Assembly (NCBI GenBank): GCA_020091685.1
Contig: CM034613.1
Coordinates: 11,378,331 to 11,442,330 of the forward strand
Direction: 5' to 3'
Source of the DNA: Lutjanus erythropterus
Lineage: Eukaryota > Chordata > Actinopteri > Lutjaniformes > Lutjanidae
Length of the DNA: 64,000 bases
The notes under the pieces were generated by a model. That model was given only the letters and a program-made list of their open reading frames with translations, searched no databases and was not told where the DNA came from. Of this stretch, positions 1-12,110 are shown piece by piece. Positions within the stretch are counted from its first letter, which is position 1, and each line of letters begins with the position of its first letter. A program made the translations under genes and the position numbers.

Positions 1-1035
1 TCTTTAACAGTATGCATGAATAACTGTATGAATACGAGCAGCTGCATGTGCCGGTGTGGGCAAGAGACATACAGTGATGAAGAGAGAGTGAGCTAGTCCA
101 TCCCCTGTCACTGGAGCTGCCTTCTGCTTAATCTAAATTCTAAATGGCAAACGCTTCATCGTGGCTGCAGGAAAAGACCAGATGGCCGCGACTAAACCCA
201 GAGAGAAACCGAGTGAGAGACCAGATGTGGTGTGGAGGGATGCGGAGAGAGATACCGGCTGCATATAAAAGGAAGAGACATGAAGAAGACTGACCACGGG
301 GGGATGAAGGTAGATGGGTTGGAGTGTGCGCAGAAATACCAGGAGTTAGTTATCGAGCCTCCACATGTATAAACACACACACACACACACACACACACAG
401 ATACATGGCCCTTTGTACTTCCTCTAATCAAAGCAAAGCCCTGTGTATTCTGGGACAAACCTCACGACTCGGTGACCCCGCAGGGACAGCAGTCAGGACA
501 AATGAGACGACGACAGTGTGCAGTCACGCAACGCACCCCCACAATGCCGAACCTCCACGCAGGTTTAATTCCCTAATCCATTAAAAACCCTGCTTCCATG
601 CGGCTAAGCTACCATAAGCAAGTCAGTAACCATCAGCACCTGATAAGTCGGCACAGTCAACAGGCATTACAAGCTGTTTATGCTTCGAGGTGGTTTTAAG
701 CTGCCGGTGCTGCTATTAGTTATGTCATTTCCTTTTGTTTTGATGATGCAGGTGTTGCTGGCTGGAGGTTTTAGGGATATTTTTCTTAACAGAGCTCCAG
801 AGCTAAAATGAGTTGCACACCTTTTCTAAATAACGTTTGTGGGGTTTTTAACTGCCGGTCCAATTAAACTAAACAAAACAGTCTCTGGTTCTAGCTTATG
901 AAATCTTGAGATTTGCTGGTTGATATCTATGATAATAAGCTGAATGTATTTTGTTTTTTACCTGTTTGACAAAACAAACCATTCGAATCAGTCAACTGAA
1001 ATTGTAGTGGGTATTTTTCTGTATTTTCTGGACCA
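1..1035. other. Non-coding stretch, no gene seen
   Basis: No recognisable exon. The open frames here run through the CA microsatellite and read as threonine-histidine or valine-cysteine repeats, so they are not genes. The only structured element is the CA array at 373-399, listed separately. Confidence 0.6.
373..399. repeat. (AC)n microsatellite, about 13 units
   Basis: Uninterrupted AC dinucleotide run read directly from the sequence. Such arrays are typical of fish intergenic DNA and are usually length-polymorphic. Confidence 0.97.
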
Positions 1036-1715
1036 AACTAGGGCTGCGATGATTACCGTCTTAACCCAGGGTTGAGCTCATTACCATCACCGCCACAAAT
1101 TTTATTTTGAAGGACCAATCTCACGTTGAGATCATGAGCGTCGATCCATTAAAACACAGACGGATCAGCAGTGTCATACACATGGCAGGAACACAGCCTC
1201 TGATTGGTTGACAAGTCAGAAACACACGCTGGGATTGCCAGCAGACAGCTAATAACACACTAACAACGTTTTCAAGACAGAAAAACAGACGAATATCTAC
1301 AGAGATTTATTTTATCATGTCTCCAAAAAAGACCCTGCAGTTCAAGGCTGGATTACAAAGTTCTGAAAGGGATAAGATCACAGAGTTGATATCGTACAGG
1401 TACATTGGAAGTGTTAGTATTAGCTTAGCCTTTCCTGCTTCACTTATTTCAGACTTAACCCTGCCACTTTTCCAGATGTTGGGAAATAACAGGCAGCTTT
1501 TTTCTTGGTCTTGAGAAGCTGCAACATTTATTAACACTGTAACCTGTAGTTTACATTTACTGCCAGACTAACAACTTACTGCTAAGTGTCTGCTCTGCTA
1601 TGAGCAGCAACATCACAGCTTTTTGTTCTACCTCACTTATTCGCCACATACACATTATGCACTGTCCTATTTGTTGCCACACAATTTTTAAAGAAATGTA
1701 TGAAAAGCATAGTCT
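1036..1715 (+). repeat. Interspersed repeat family A, copy 1
   Basis: This segment aligns by eye with 6260-6700 in the same orientation and with 11510-12110 in reverse. Shared blocks include CTGCAGTTCAAGGCTGGATT (1336-1355), the stretch around TTAGCTTAGCCTTTCCTG, and a left part around GAACACAGCCTCTGATT that copy 3 also carries. It begins near GGGCTGCGATGATTACCG, which resembles the ends of other fish DNA elements. No transposase frame is present. It is probably a non-autonomous DNA transposon, superfamily unassigned. The minus-strand frame here shares a short peptide with the frame in copy 2 only because the DNA is homologous. Confidence 0.75.
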
Positions 1716-3559
1716 CACATAACAACAGTGTACCTCTGGTAATCATTCGCTATTAAAATACAAGCTAATTGTGTTCAAAGTTTCCTGCACATCTGTATTT
1801 GTCACATTCTGCACAAGATGGAGGGAGACAAAAACTGAGGAGTCATCGCCCGGCTGACTGAGTGAACACAACGATAAACACACAGCACAAACAAAAGACT
1901 GTATTTGTGTTTGCAGATCCACCGCCTGCACAACAACTACATTTAACAGCGAAGCACTGCATCATACATACTGTATGTTTTCAGAGGATTATCTGAAATA
2001 AATCCTAACAATAAATTACCAGAGAACAGGTATATCACATCGCCTCAGCACTAATCTGATAGCATTGAAGAGGAGTGATATCATGCAGCCTGCGAGTTCA
2101 ACTGCCTCTGAACGTCCGGCTTGATGACAGTCGATTGCATCATGCAGACTGAAAGCACATCTCTAGATAGCAATAACATAATCTCAGAGTGTGTCCATGT
2201 TCACATATATGTCTCATTTCATTTTGAATCTTATGATACAGCCATAAACAAGATGACTTTTCCTGAGTGTATTCCTTTATTTCTGCACCTATTCATATAG
2301 ATCCCGGTCATGCAGCCAAAAACACTACCAGATATACAAAGTCAATGCAACTAAAACTTGAGTTTGCTACCCTCTCATCCAACCACATGATTTTATTTTC
2401 AGTTTTTTACATCTTGTGTTCCAAAATTTGGCATTTGTGTTCATTACTTTCACTCATTTACAACGTGAATAAATGCATGTCAAGAATTCCCTTGAATGAA
2501 GTGTCATATTGTGTTGGAGGAGCTGTGGTTCTTGTTTTATGGTGCTGTCAACTGTTTCACAAAAATGCCTGAAACAAGTAAATGGACTGGAAATAAGTGG
2601 AATCATTGCACCTCGCTGCTTCTCTCACCTAATGAGATTATAAATCTTGAGTACATGATTAAATGGCTATTTTCAAATGTACAATTTTCACTCAAAATGC
2701 ATCAGACACAACTAATATTATCTTGACTCTCAAGCACTGTGACAGTTTATGTTCACAACAGCAGACGGAGATACTGCGGTGTGTCACAACGGCGGTGGTA
2801 GGGAACCAGATTTAAAAAATCATGGAAATGTATTTGTGTCGTCGATGCTTCATTAGCGTTTGGGCTTTATGGAAGATAAAAATATCTTTGTGCCTCTGGG
2901 AGGAGAGAGGATGAGGAGAGGAGGGGCCGGCTGTGTGTATGCATGAATGTGTGTGGAGACGAAATGAGGATGGAAGAGTTTCTTTTTTTTTTGTTTTGTT
3001 TTGTTTTTTTTACTGCCAATGTGTCTCTCTGGTCTGTTTGGGTGTTTGTGCACGAGCGAGGCTGCAACAGCTACATCGTTTTGAGCAAAACTTCCAGGCA
3101 AAATGTGACAAAAGGTGCAAATCACGAGCTGACGTCAGCCTCTCCAGACATCCTGCTGCGAAGTCAAAAATATCTCCCCTCCTCATCTGTGTCTCCTTCA
3201 GCTCTTCCTCGCCTCTTCCTCCTGCTCCTTCATCAAAACCACACTGAGGGCTTTTGTAAGCATGTGTGCAGCGGTGCATGGAAACGTGTTGGAGTAGGGT
3301 TGGGTACTGTTCACATTTGAATCCATGGAATTCAGTACAGTATCTTTTTGTGGTATTTTACTCTTTGTATTAACAAAAATGTAATTTCAGTTGTAAAAAA
3401 ATAACTCAAAACTTCTCAATTTCATCATTGTTAATTATTTGCAAACCTGTCCCTACAACCTGCAGCCTGTCAGTCTGTCATCAGGGCATTTAACACTGTC
3501 CTGTGTGTCTCAGAGGAAGCATCCTGAGCATCTTATATCCTTCCTGTTACACTGTTGTT
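1716..3559. other. Non-coding stretch, no gene seen
   Basis: Mostly AT-rich single-copy-looking DNA. Overlapping frames on both strands at 2850-3320 are driven by a T-rich block (2981-3010) and show no family signature or convincing splice sites, so they are not called. Confidence 0.55.
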
Positions 3560-4385
3560 GTCACTACCACAGTACTTGCAAATTGTAATATTTTCCCTTA
3601 AATTCTATGCAGTTCACACACTATTGGTTTCATACTAAGGTTTTGGACAGACTGATGAATCTCACATACTGTTTAAGTGAGCCAAATAGCATGTTGGTAA
3701 GAAAGTTGCTAACGCTAGTAAAAATGCTAAGCTAATGTCAACGAAGACAGTGAAAAAAGTCAGTTAGCTCCAACAACAACCTATCCAAATGGCCTTCTGG
3801 GTGAATTTTGTGTTTGTGTGTGATCAGGTTTGTGTATTATTGCTTTCACACTAAGGTTTTAGATGCTAATAAATCTCACATGCTGTTGTAGCTCATTAAA
3901 TTGCATGTTGGTAATGAATTTCAGGATGCAGCTAGTGGCTGAGCGTTGGCTAAGGGAAGTACAAATACTAATCCAACCTCTACCAAAGACACTGGAAGAA
4001 AGCCCAGTAATTTTCAAGAACTCATCCAACTGCAGCTAGATAATTACACGAAGATTTCAAAGTTGTTGATGCCTCACTTTAAGTGTTGTTCTCCACAGAG
4101 GGCTCTTTTTCAGCACAGGGACTGTAGGGACGCTAACATTAGCTGCAGCTGATGCAGGGTATCTGGCTTTCAAACACGATACATTCCAGAGAAGATAGAT
4201 ATATTTTGTGTTTGACTGGGTTCATGTACTTTGAGGTTCATACTAAGGTGTCGGGCATACTGAGAAATCCCACACACTGTTTCAGCACACTTAATAGCAT
4301 GTTGGTAAGAAATTTCGGTCGCAGTCGGTGGCCAAGCGTTGGTTAACCCTAGTAAAAATGCAGAGAAAGAGAAAAAACAATGAAT
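3560..4385 (+). repeat. Degenerate tandem array of three related units
   Basis: Three diverged copies of one unit lie at about 3615-3730, 3840-3970 and 4225-4365. Each runs through a TTTCATACTAAGGTTT-type start, an ATCTCACA-CTGTTT block, GCATGTTGGTAA, and a final block rich in GCTAGTAAAAATGC or GCGTTGGCTAA. The first two are about 225 bp apart and the last two about 385 bp apart, so intervening DNA differs. The flanks TTTTGTGTTTG at about 3806 and 4203 show the duplication extends left of the best-matching part. Nothing here is coding. Confidence 0.7.
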
Positions 4386-5145
4386 TATCCAACTAGCTCA
4401 CCTGAAGATACTGATAGTGTCAAGGACACAATGATACATTACACAACATATATTTTAAACTAATTCAGTCATCTCAATCCAAGCTAGACACATAACCATT
4501 TCTGCTTTCCAGGTCCATCCAAGACCATAAACACTACAAAAAACAGACTGCGTGACTAACATTTTTCTGACTTGTTCTTATAATAAATGAAAGACTGAGT
4601 CGAGCAGCATTACACTAAATTGCATGCCATTTGTTTCCCTGTGACCTGCTGTGTAGTAACAGGCTTTTAACAACTAGCTGTGATGTTTGAAATGGGCAGC
4701 TGAGCCGAATGCTGGAACAAGTGGCCACAAGGCTCAAGATGCTGGACTGTTTCAGCCCTGAAACAGGAACCGGGGACATTTGGATAAAACCTGAGGCCAC
4801 GTTAAATCTGGCACAGACTGCAAACAAAGCCAACAGAAATCAACAACAAACAAACAAAAAAAATCCTTAATCTTTGCTTTGTGTTTCCATGAACAAAAGT
4901 CATGTCATTTGGTGATAATTTGTTGTTTTGGGTACAAGTTTTATCCAATTAAAGGTCCTGGTGTGTGTGCTGATAAAACTGCAAAAAAGAATGAGTTCAT
5001 AATAAATACAAGGGCAAGAAGAGTTTGTTCTTGTAAGAAAATCACTATTCATTTGCTGGACTGCAGACTACTTGCTGTGTGTTAATTCTTCTGTATCCTT
5101 CTAATATTCCCCATTTTACTAAATGTACCTCTAAACTGATGATGT
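4386..5145. other. Non-coding stretch, no gene seen
   Basis: No exon-like frame, array or recognisable mobile element was seen. Confidence 0.55.
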
Positions 5146-5262
5146 CTTTTTTTATCTGTAACTGTAATGGAATACAGTTACCTTTTTTTGTATCCAAATT
5201 ATGTAATTGTGTTACGTGTAATCCGTTATTCCACAAACCTGACCTTGGGAAAATGTTAGGTA
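5146..5262. repeat. Interspersed repeat family B (TAACTGTAAT..ACAGTTACC), copy 1
   Basis: It shares the order TAACTGTAATGGA-ATACAGTTACCTTTTT-TGTATCC-AATTA-CC-TATTCC with 34290-34440. I recognise this as a frequent short repeat of teleost genomes. It contains imperfect palindromic AT-rich blocks and no reading frame. Confidence 0.6.
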
Positions 5263-6259
5263 TAAAAGTATGAAAAAATGGTTGGTTGTTTGTAGTTATG
5301 TGGCTCAACTGATTTGTAGCTAAGAGCTAAAACACAGAGAAGGGTTGTTTAAGATCCAAAATGTTCATAAAACATATTTTATTGCTCTTTAAATCATGAT
5401 CCCAGTGTTCAACAACATAATCAAGATGATAAATGTTTCCTGTAATGTGTGAAAACGAGCGAGAAAGCCAGATAGTCGGGTGGCCAGGTAGTCGAGAAGG
5501 AAAACAGATAAGCGAGCCAAAAACATTCAGCGACAGGCGGCCTTAAGGGAAACACTGTCAGATGTTTTGATTGGCTGTCCAGTAATCAAGAAAATCAGAC
5601 AGGAGTCTGGCTGGTTTCTGATGATCAGCTGATGACGTGTCTGGCTGCGCGTGTTTCAGGAGAATGAGCACAGAATTAAAAAGACAAGCACAGAAAAGGC
5701 CCGAGGGGAGAGGAGCAAGAAAGAGGGGGATGATAAGGAGGAAGAGGGTGTGAAAGAGGGATGAGGCGGCATTGAGTTGTTGAACTGAAGCAGCCTGTTG
5801 TAAGTTTCAGTGAGCTCCGACTTGTGTTTAAGACGCTTTTACAACCTGTCTCCTGATGAGAAGATGAGAGCCAGATGGCAGAGCAGTCACTCTAATGGCA
5901 CCTCATTTCCTCGAGGGGTTGAAGTTCACAGAACAAATTCATCATTTGAAGAGGAAAGAGGTGAAAGGAACTAATACTCTGTGGACAGGAAGCAGAGCAG
6001 GGACATTAATTTTCTCCTAAAAAGCTGATTATGCCTCCTTCAATCCTAAATGTAACCACAGCAAAGCAGCCTAAACGAAGCACAAGTAGACAAGGTGAAG
6101 GAAATGAGGTTCTTTAAACCCATAATCTCTGAGTAAATACACCAAGCATCACATATTAATGATGTTTGTCACATGTAAGAGGATCCTACAACTGAATTTC
6201 CTTTTTAAAGTATATTTATGCTATCTTGGAAATTCAAAAAACATCTTGTGCCTTTCTGT
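5263..6259. other. Non-coding stretch, no gene seen
   Basis: Includes a purine-rich patch near 5690-5760 (GAGGGGAGAGGAGC and similar). No exon or mobile element was recognised. Confidence 0.55.
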
Positions 6260-6700
6260 ACAACCCTGTGGGCAGCTAACAACATGCTAATGACAACAAC
6301 CATTGACAAATAATCAAAGAACACATTCAGTGTTAGATTTATCACATCTCTGAAAAAGACGCTGCAGTTCAAGGCTGGATTAAAAAGCTTATGAAATGGA
6401 TGTGATTGCACCGAAGCAGACATTGTAAAAGGTACAAGACAAGCTTCAGCATTAGCTTAGCCTTTCTTCTGCTCATTTTATTTTTAGGATAACCTCATTC
6501 ACTTTTCCAGCAGTTGAAAAATAACTTTTCTCAGTCTTGAAAAGCTGAATTAACTGACAAACTGACCCGAACTGTACATTTTCTGCCAGAGTGACAGCTC
6601 ACCGCTCTGATCTGCTCCTCGTTCTCCCTCATTTGCACGCCACACACACATTACACACACATTACACACTGCCCTATTCCGTAAAGGAATTGGGCTACGC
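6260..6700 (+). repeat. Interspersed repeat family A, copy 2 (5'-truncated)
   Basis: Homologous to the right two-thirds of 1036-1715. It shares GCTGCAGTTCAAGGCTGGATT and the TTAGCTTAGCCTTTC block, and it ends with CACTGCCCTATTCC, equivalent to CACTGTCCTATTTG in copy 1. The GGGCTGCGATG-like left end is missing. A minus-strand frame over it is a shadow of the repeat. Confidence 0.72.
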
Positions 6701-7166
6701 TCCTAATCCAGGATGGTGTGCACTCATGTCAGCTTGTTGCAGCAGCTCTCGCTCTTCACGTCAAAGCTATTTTTATTTTTAGTGTTCAGGTTCAGTCATC
6801 TTAACCCAAATGGTTAAAAAAAAGCTGTGAAATAACGTACCTTTCCGTAAACCCAAATGTTCATACAAATGAGAATCAGAAATACGTTATTGGTCCCCAG
6901 GGGGAAATGACTGACATTACGGGTGCTCCTGCTCAATAATAGGTTTTATAGTTTTTAGAGTAACGTGAGTGTAGATGGGTGTTCATCTGCCCGGGGAGTG
7001 AACTTTAGAACTGCATTGTATGTGGCAGATTTATTGCTCTGTTGTAATCCTTTGTTAAGGGATGGTCATTCCAGCTTTAACAAAAAAGGCTTCTTTTACT
7101 CCTCCTCTCTTAAACCATCTGTCTTCCATGGTCAAAATACGAACATTGTTGTTTCGTTAACCAGGA
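6701..7166. other. Non-coding stretch, no gene seen
   Basis: No supported feature. Frames here are short and without motifs. Confidence 0.5.
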
Positions 7167-7398
7167 AAAAAAGTCAAAATTCTCTGAATATTGTATGTTT
7201 TTTTCATTTCTTTAATCCCCTGTGACAGCGCTTTAGGTTGTGTGCAAAAAAACACATTTGAGGATGTCACTTTGGGCTTTGAGAAACAGTGATCAACATT
7301 TTTCATCAGTTTCTGAGCAAAACAACTAATTGATCAATCAAGGAAATGATCAACAGATTAATCTATATTGAAAATCATCATTAGTTGCAGCCTTAAAA
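7167..7398 (-). mobile_element. MITE with GGGCTGCAAC-type ends, partial copy
   Basis: In reverse complement it follows the same order as the full copies at 17133-17441 and 22386-22702: a TTAGTTGCAGCC end, GATTAATC-rich DNA, a TGATCAA-CATTTTT block, and GAGGATGTCA-CTTTGGGCTTTG in the body. The right part of the family is missing. It is non-autonomous. The ends suggest an hAT-type element, but this is inferred from memory of fish repeats. Confidence 0.72.
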
Positions 7399-7429
7399 AA
7401 CACAAATTGTCACTTCTACACCTCAGTGT

Positions 7430-7640
7430 TTGTGTAGACCAAACAATCAAGACATAAGGTGCTAATCTGAGAACTTTAAAAGGTGTTAGTAGGCGAGTTT
7501 TGTTATCTCTGTCAGAGTCAGACTAGCCGTTTCCACCTGTTTCCAGTCATTATGCTAAGCTAAACAGCTGCTGGTTATAGCTTCATATTTAGCATCCAAA
7601 CATGCGAGTCTCGGCAAGCGAAGCAAAGACTTTACATTTA
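7430..7640 (-). repeat. Interspersed repeat family C (TTAGCATAATGACTGG), partial copy
   Basis: Contains CCAGTCATTATGCTAAGC, also present in the same sense at about 23681-23698, next to the GCTAGC-GTTTC-ACCTGT block. This corresponds to a teleost repeat rich in TTAGCTTAGCATAAAGACTGG. Fragmentary and non-coding. Confidence 0.55.
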
Positions 7641-9039
7641 AAGACCATTAAAAAGTGTGACAGCCTTTCAACAATTTGTCTGTGAAGAGAAAAATACATG
7701 CAACACTTAAAGTGACGTCAAACACGTCTCATTTTCTATTCTCACATCCTCACAGTCTCCAACACCTTTTCTAAACTATCCACACCCCCATCTTGTTGCT
7801 TTGCTTCCTCCATTCACCCCCCCGAACATCTCAACCACCTCCATCCTTCCCTCTCATTCTTTCCTATTATCACATTTCTTTTTTCCCCGTCGCTCTGCTC
7901 ACATAATCTCACACATTCTATTTTTTCCCTGTTTCTCTTCCCGAGACTCTTCAAACTTCTTATACAATCTGTTGTACGCAAACTGGATCTTCTGCCCTCT
8001 TGTTCTTTGTTTGAATCTTCCTCTGAGACACATCACTCTCTAAAAATCAAAATGATGTCAATCAACAAACTGTGAAAGTCATACCATTATTTTGGTCTAA
8101 ATGTGGATGAAACCTGGATATTTTCCACTTTCAGAGTCATTTCTTTTACATGATTCAGCCTAAAAATATCCTCTCCTGCTCTTTGAGCAATGTCAGATAT
8201 TAACAGAAAGGGTCTGCGAAAATGTTTAATTCAGGCAACTATGTTTTCATTTGTATAATACATGTTTAAGGCTTTGAAAATACTCTTTGGCCACATATTT
8301 AGACTTACTTCCTGTTGCCTGCCATTGATCACTGGGGACTTTTCTTCCCTAACTTGAAGCTCTCGGGCAACATTTCCTCCAAGACTCCACTCCACTGGGA
8401 TCAGCAGACTTTTTAACTTCAACTTTGCCCCAAAATTCACTTCTTTGCTGGGAGTTAAACTGATGCCAGCAAAGAAACAGTTCCAGCAGGAAACTTCCTG
8501 TCAAACCACAAGTTAATATAATATAACGACACATTAATTAGAGAGCTGTAGAGGTTGTGATAGGCAGATATTTGCCCCTTGGACAGAACCAGCCTAAATG
8601 TTTACCCCCATTTCCAGTCCTGCTGATGATAGCATCATATTTAACTTTTGGCAAAGACGTGTTTTTCCCTCAGTGTCAAACTTGTTCTTTAATTATCTTT
8701 AATTTGAATGTTTTGACTGGTCGTGCCTGCTCCAGAAGATGAAAACCAATATCAATTTTGCTATTCATTTTGATCCTTTATCAATTCCTTTATTGACTCC
8801 GGATCAAAGCTGTAGTAGTCATCTAAAAATTGATGAAATTAGAATATAATATTAATATTTTTTATCAAATAATATATGTACAGCATTCGTGTTCATTTAC
8901 AATTTCTAAGTCAAAGACAAAAATATCAGCAAACTCTGTCTGCATGTCGCTAAAGTTACTATAACAGGATTTTTACCCTTGGCTCAAAATAACCTGACAA
9001 GGCTCAGTTGTTGCATGGATGCGGTGAGGAAACTCTGTG
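7641..9039. other. Non-coding stretch, no gene seen
   Basis: Pyrimidine-rich patch at 7740-8000 and AT-rich DNA elsewhere. No supported exon or repeat. Confidence 0.5.
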
Positions 9040-10192
9040 ACTCTGCAAATCGTCCAGCAGTTAAAGAACAACATTTCTCAACACAAACTGCAGGAATTTA
9101 GAGATTTCACCATCTACAATCCATAATATTATTTAAGATTTACAAAATCTCTGCATGTAAGGGCAAAGGCCAAAATCCAACATGCCTGTGACCTTTGACC
9201 CCTCAGGCAGCACTACTTTAAAACCTACATAGGGATATATACTTATAAATGATACTGCATGGGCTTGGGAAAACATTGGAAAAACATTGTCAATAACATC
9301 GTCACTGTTGTTACAGCATCTACAAATGCAAGTTAAAACTCTACAATGCAAAGTGAAAGCCCTATATATCAACAACATGCAGAAACGCTGCAGAGCTCTC
9401 TCTGAGCTCATCTGAGATGGACTGACGCAAAGTGGAAAAGTGTGCTGTGGTCTAACGAGTCCACCAATTTCCATCCAAGACTGTTTTTGGACATCATCAA
9501 TGCCATGTCCTATGGGCTAAAGAGGAAAAAGACCATCCAGACTGTTACCAGAGCTAACTTCAAAAGCTAACATCTGTGATGGTATAGGGGTTATGTTAGT
9601 GCTCATGGCATCATGGGTAACTGTCACATCTGTGAAGGCCCTGTTAACACTGAAAGGTACACACAGGGTTTGGAGCAACATATGCTGCCATTCAGACTTT
9701 TCCAGAGACGTCCCTGCTTATTTCAGCAGGACACATTCTGCACGTGTTACAACAGTGTGGTTTCACAGTAAAAGAGTTCAGGTACTAGACTGACCTGCCT
9801 GCAGCGGAAAATGTGTGGTACATTACGAAGCAGAAAAAACGGCAGAGACCCTGAACTGTTGAGCACCTGAAGTTGCAAATCAAGTAAGAGTGAGAACTTT
9901 AAAAACTTCAACAATTAATTTCCTCAACTTCCTCAAGTGTTTTTAAAAGAAAAAGTGATGCATCACAGTGGTCGACATGATCCTGTCCCAACATTTTTGG
10001 AACATGTTGCATTCATCAAATTCAGAATCGGTGTACAAAAAACAACAGTTTATCAGCCATTAATATGATGAACATTAAATATCCTGTCTTTGTACTGTAT
10101 TCAATTGAATACAAGTTGAAAAGTATTTACAAATCACTGCATTCTGTTTTTATTCACGTTTTACACAACGTCCCAACTTTTTTGGGAGTACA
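9040..10192 (+). pseudogene. Decayed Tc1-like transposon A with transposase remains
   Basis: This is the longest of four copies of one family in the window. Across several frames the DNA still spells parts of a DD34E transposase. It has the block after GATGGTATAGGGGTTATG (second catalytic region), TTTCAGCAGGAC encoding F-Q-Q-D (second Asp), HSARVTT-W, SKRVQVLD, and GAAAATGTGTGG encoding E-N-V-W (catalytic Glu). The frame is broken by deletions and stops, for example a TGA just after SKRVQVLD and missing codons before E-N-V-W. The right end reads ACAACGTCCCAACTTTTTTG, the inverse of the GTTGGGACG left end of copy B. The left terminus is missing. No active product is expected. Confidence 0.82.
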
Positions 10193-11039
10193 GCCTCGGC
10201 CATGACGTGGCCTTTCTACACTGAAAACAACACCAACACCTCCACAACACATACAGTATACTCCCTCTCTCCTACTCTTTGTCTCTCTCTGAGTAATATG
10301 CAAACAAAGGCAAAGAAACAAGCACAGGGGCCAACTGACACACTCATTGGGTCAAAATCACTTATGCAGACATGCAAAGCAACGCTGATAAAAGGCCCAC
10401 TCTGACTTTGATGGTGCAGGGTTCGTTTCCCACTCACTTTGCACACAGCACCTTTGCATAAATAACTTCAAGCCGCTGACTGAACAAAAAAAGAGGAAGA
10501 AAAAAAAAGTGTTCCTGTTTGGCTCCTGCCTGATCCCAGATGGAGAAATGGCTTGATGGAAAAACGCTGCTGGAGCATTTGGACAAGACGGGAAAGAAAA
10601 TTCTTCCTCACGTGCTTGCATGTCATGCCAGTGAGCTGATGCATTGCTGAAAGTTTTGTTCGGCTGTTTGGGATGCAGCAAAAAAAGCAGCTTATTCTGA
10701 ATAAGATACAACAAAGACATCTCCAGCTACCAACCGTCACTTCATCCGCTGCATATTGTCCCAGTGTGTGGGTGGATTTGTATGTTTTCTAGTCTGTATT
10801 TGACAGACACCTGCACAAATACACATTCTCACCTTTTCTAAGCTGTTATCGACGTGTGAACATTGTGCCTTGGACAACATGCCTCTCTCCCCTATTGTTG
10901 GCCTGTGGTATTTACGAGTGTGAAGCATATGCAGGAGTGTTATCCTGCGACAGGGTCTGTTCAGCCTGCCTATCACTGCCTTTACAGCAGCTGTTGTTTC
11001 ATCTGTCAGGGAGGAAATGGAAAAAAGCAGTGCTGGAAT
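10193..11039. other. Non-coding stretch, no gene seen
   Basis: Overlapping frames on the minus strand at 10216-10740 reach 120 codons but carry no motif and run through a homopolymer block (10486-10509). No feature is called. Confidence 0.5.
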
Positions 11040-11215
11040 GCAACATGTATACTCAAGTACTGTACTTGTATTTGTAATTTACACAAGTATTTCCATTTTT
11101 ATGTAACATCATACCTCTACTGCACTACATCTCAGAGGCAACTATTGTGCTTTTTAATCCACTACATTTGTAGCAGCTTTAGTAACTAATTACTTTTCAG
11201 ATCGCAATTTTCCGC
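11040..11215 (+). repeat. Interspersed repeat family D (AAGTACTGTACTTGTA)
   Basis: Contains CTCAAGTACTGTACTTG, ACAAGTATTTCCATTTTTATG, CACTACATCTCAGAGGCA and CCACTACATTTGTAGCAGC in that order, which I recognise as a common teleost repeat. It is the only copy seen in this window, so the call rests on memory. Confidence 0.55.
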
Positions 11216-11509
11216 ACCCTTCCAGAAAAACAACACAGTGCATCTTACCGGCTGTTATATCACACTTGACACCACATAGACTGTTTTCCAAAGAAGAATT
11301 TTAAAAGGTAACTGATCGATAAGATAGTTGATTTAGTCTCATTCATAAAACATCAGTAAGTCATGAGACTCAACAATCAACTAGAGCTGCCAGGATCTGG
11401 ATTTTTTTCTTACCGCAGTGACAAAGCAACATATTTTCACAGGATGCCGGTTTACTGCCTTTATAATCACGTTTTATCAGACTATATTGAAGTCATAAGC
11501 TTAGCATAA
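11216..11509. other. Non-coding stretch, no gene seen
   Basis: Nothing recognisable. Confidence 0.45.
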
Positions 11510-12110
11510 CTCCTTTAAGGAATAGGGCAATTGTGTAAGTGGAAGGAGAGCGAGCAGCAGACAAGTGACGATGCTGCTCATGGCGGAGCAGAAACTTAAA
11601 TTTCACAGTGAGCTGTCAGTGTGGCAGTAAATGTACAGTTCAGGTTACAGTGTATCAATTCATAAATGCTGCAGCTTCTCAAGACCAAGAAAAATTTAAT
11701 TAAAAACTGCTAGAAAAGTGACGGGGTTAGCTCCGAAACTAACAGGAAAGGCTGATGTTGAGGTAAAGCTAAGACTAGTGTGGTAAAATAAATCAGCAAT
11801 GATAAATCCAACAGAAATGTCTTCTATGATCATTTATCAATTTTTCCGCCTTAAAACTGTTGTTGTTGTTGTTGTTAGTATGTCATTAGCCGTCCACTGG
11901 CAACCTCAAGATGTCTTTGGTTGAGTCTGTCAACAAATCAGAGGCTGTGTTCTTCACTTGTGTGTGACAGCGCTGATCCTGATCCTGATCCACACTCAAC
12001 ATGAGATTGACCCTTCAAAATTAAACGTACAGCGACGATGTTAACGAGCTCAACTCTACGGCAGGCGTCACGTGGCCGCGGTAGTCCCGCTATCGTCACA
12101 GCTCTATTAT
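11510..12110 (-). repeat. Interspersed repeat family A, copy 3 (inverted)
   Basis: In reverse complement it matches 1036-1715. It shares GAACACAGCCTCTGATT, the TTGAGCTC-TTA-CATC block near the start, the CTCAAGACCAAGAAAAA segment and the GGAATAGGGCA end. Its left end (high coordinates) is richer in CpG (around GGCCGCGGTAGTCCCGC) than copy 1. The (GTT)n run at 11859-11876 expands a short AAC-rich spot also present in copies 1 and 2. No coding capacity. Confidence 0.75.

Noticed and set aside
2943-3320. 125-codon plus frame with phenylalanine-rich start
   Set aside because: It runs through a T-rich block. Frames in other phases and on the other strand overlap it, and there is no motif, repeat-independent similarity or splice context.
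1307-6423. Similar short peptides (N-P-A-L-N-C) in minus frames at 1307-1537 and 6205-6423
   Set aside because: The similarity comes from the two copies of repeat family A. The third copy does not keep the frame, so this is not a conserved protein.
10400-10445. tRNA-like B-box (GGGTTCGTTTCCC)
   Set aside because: No matching A-box, acceptor stem or anticodon arm could be drawn around it.
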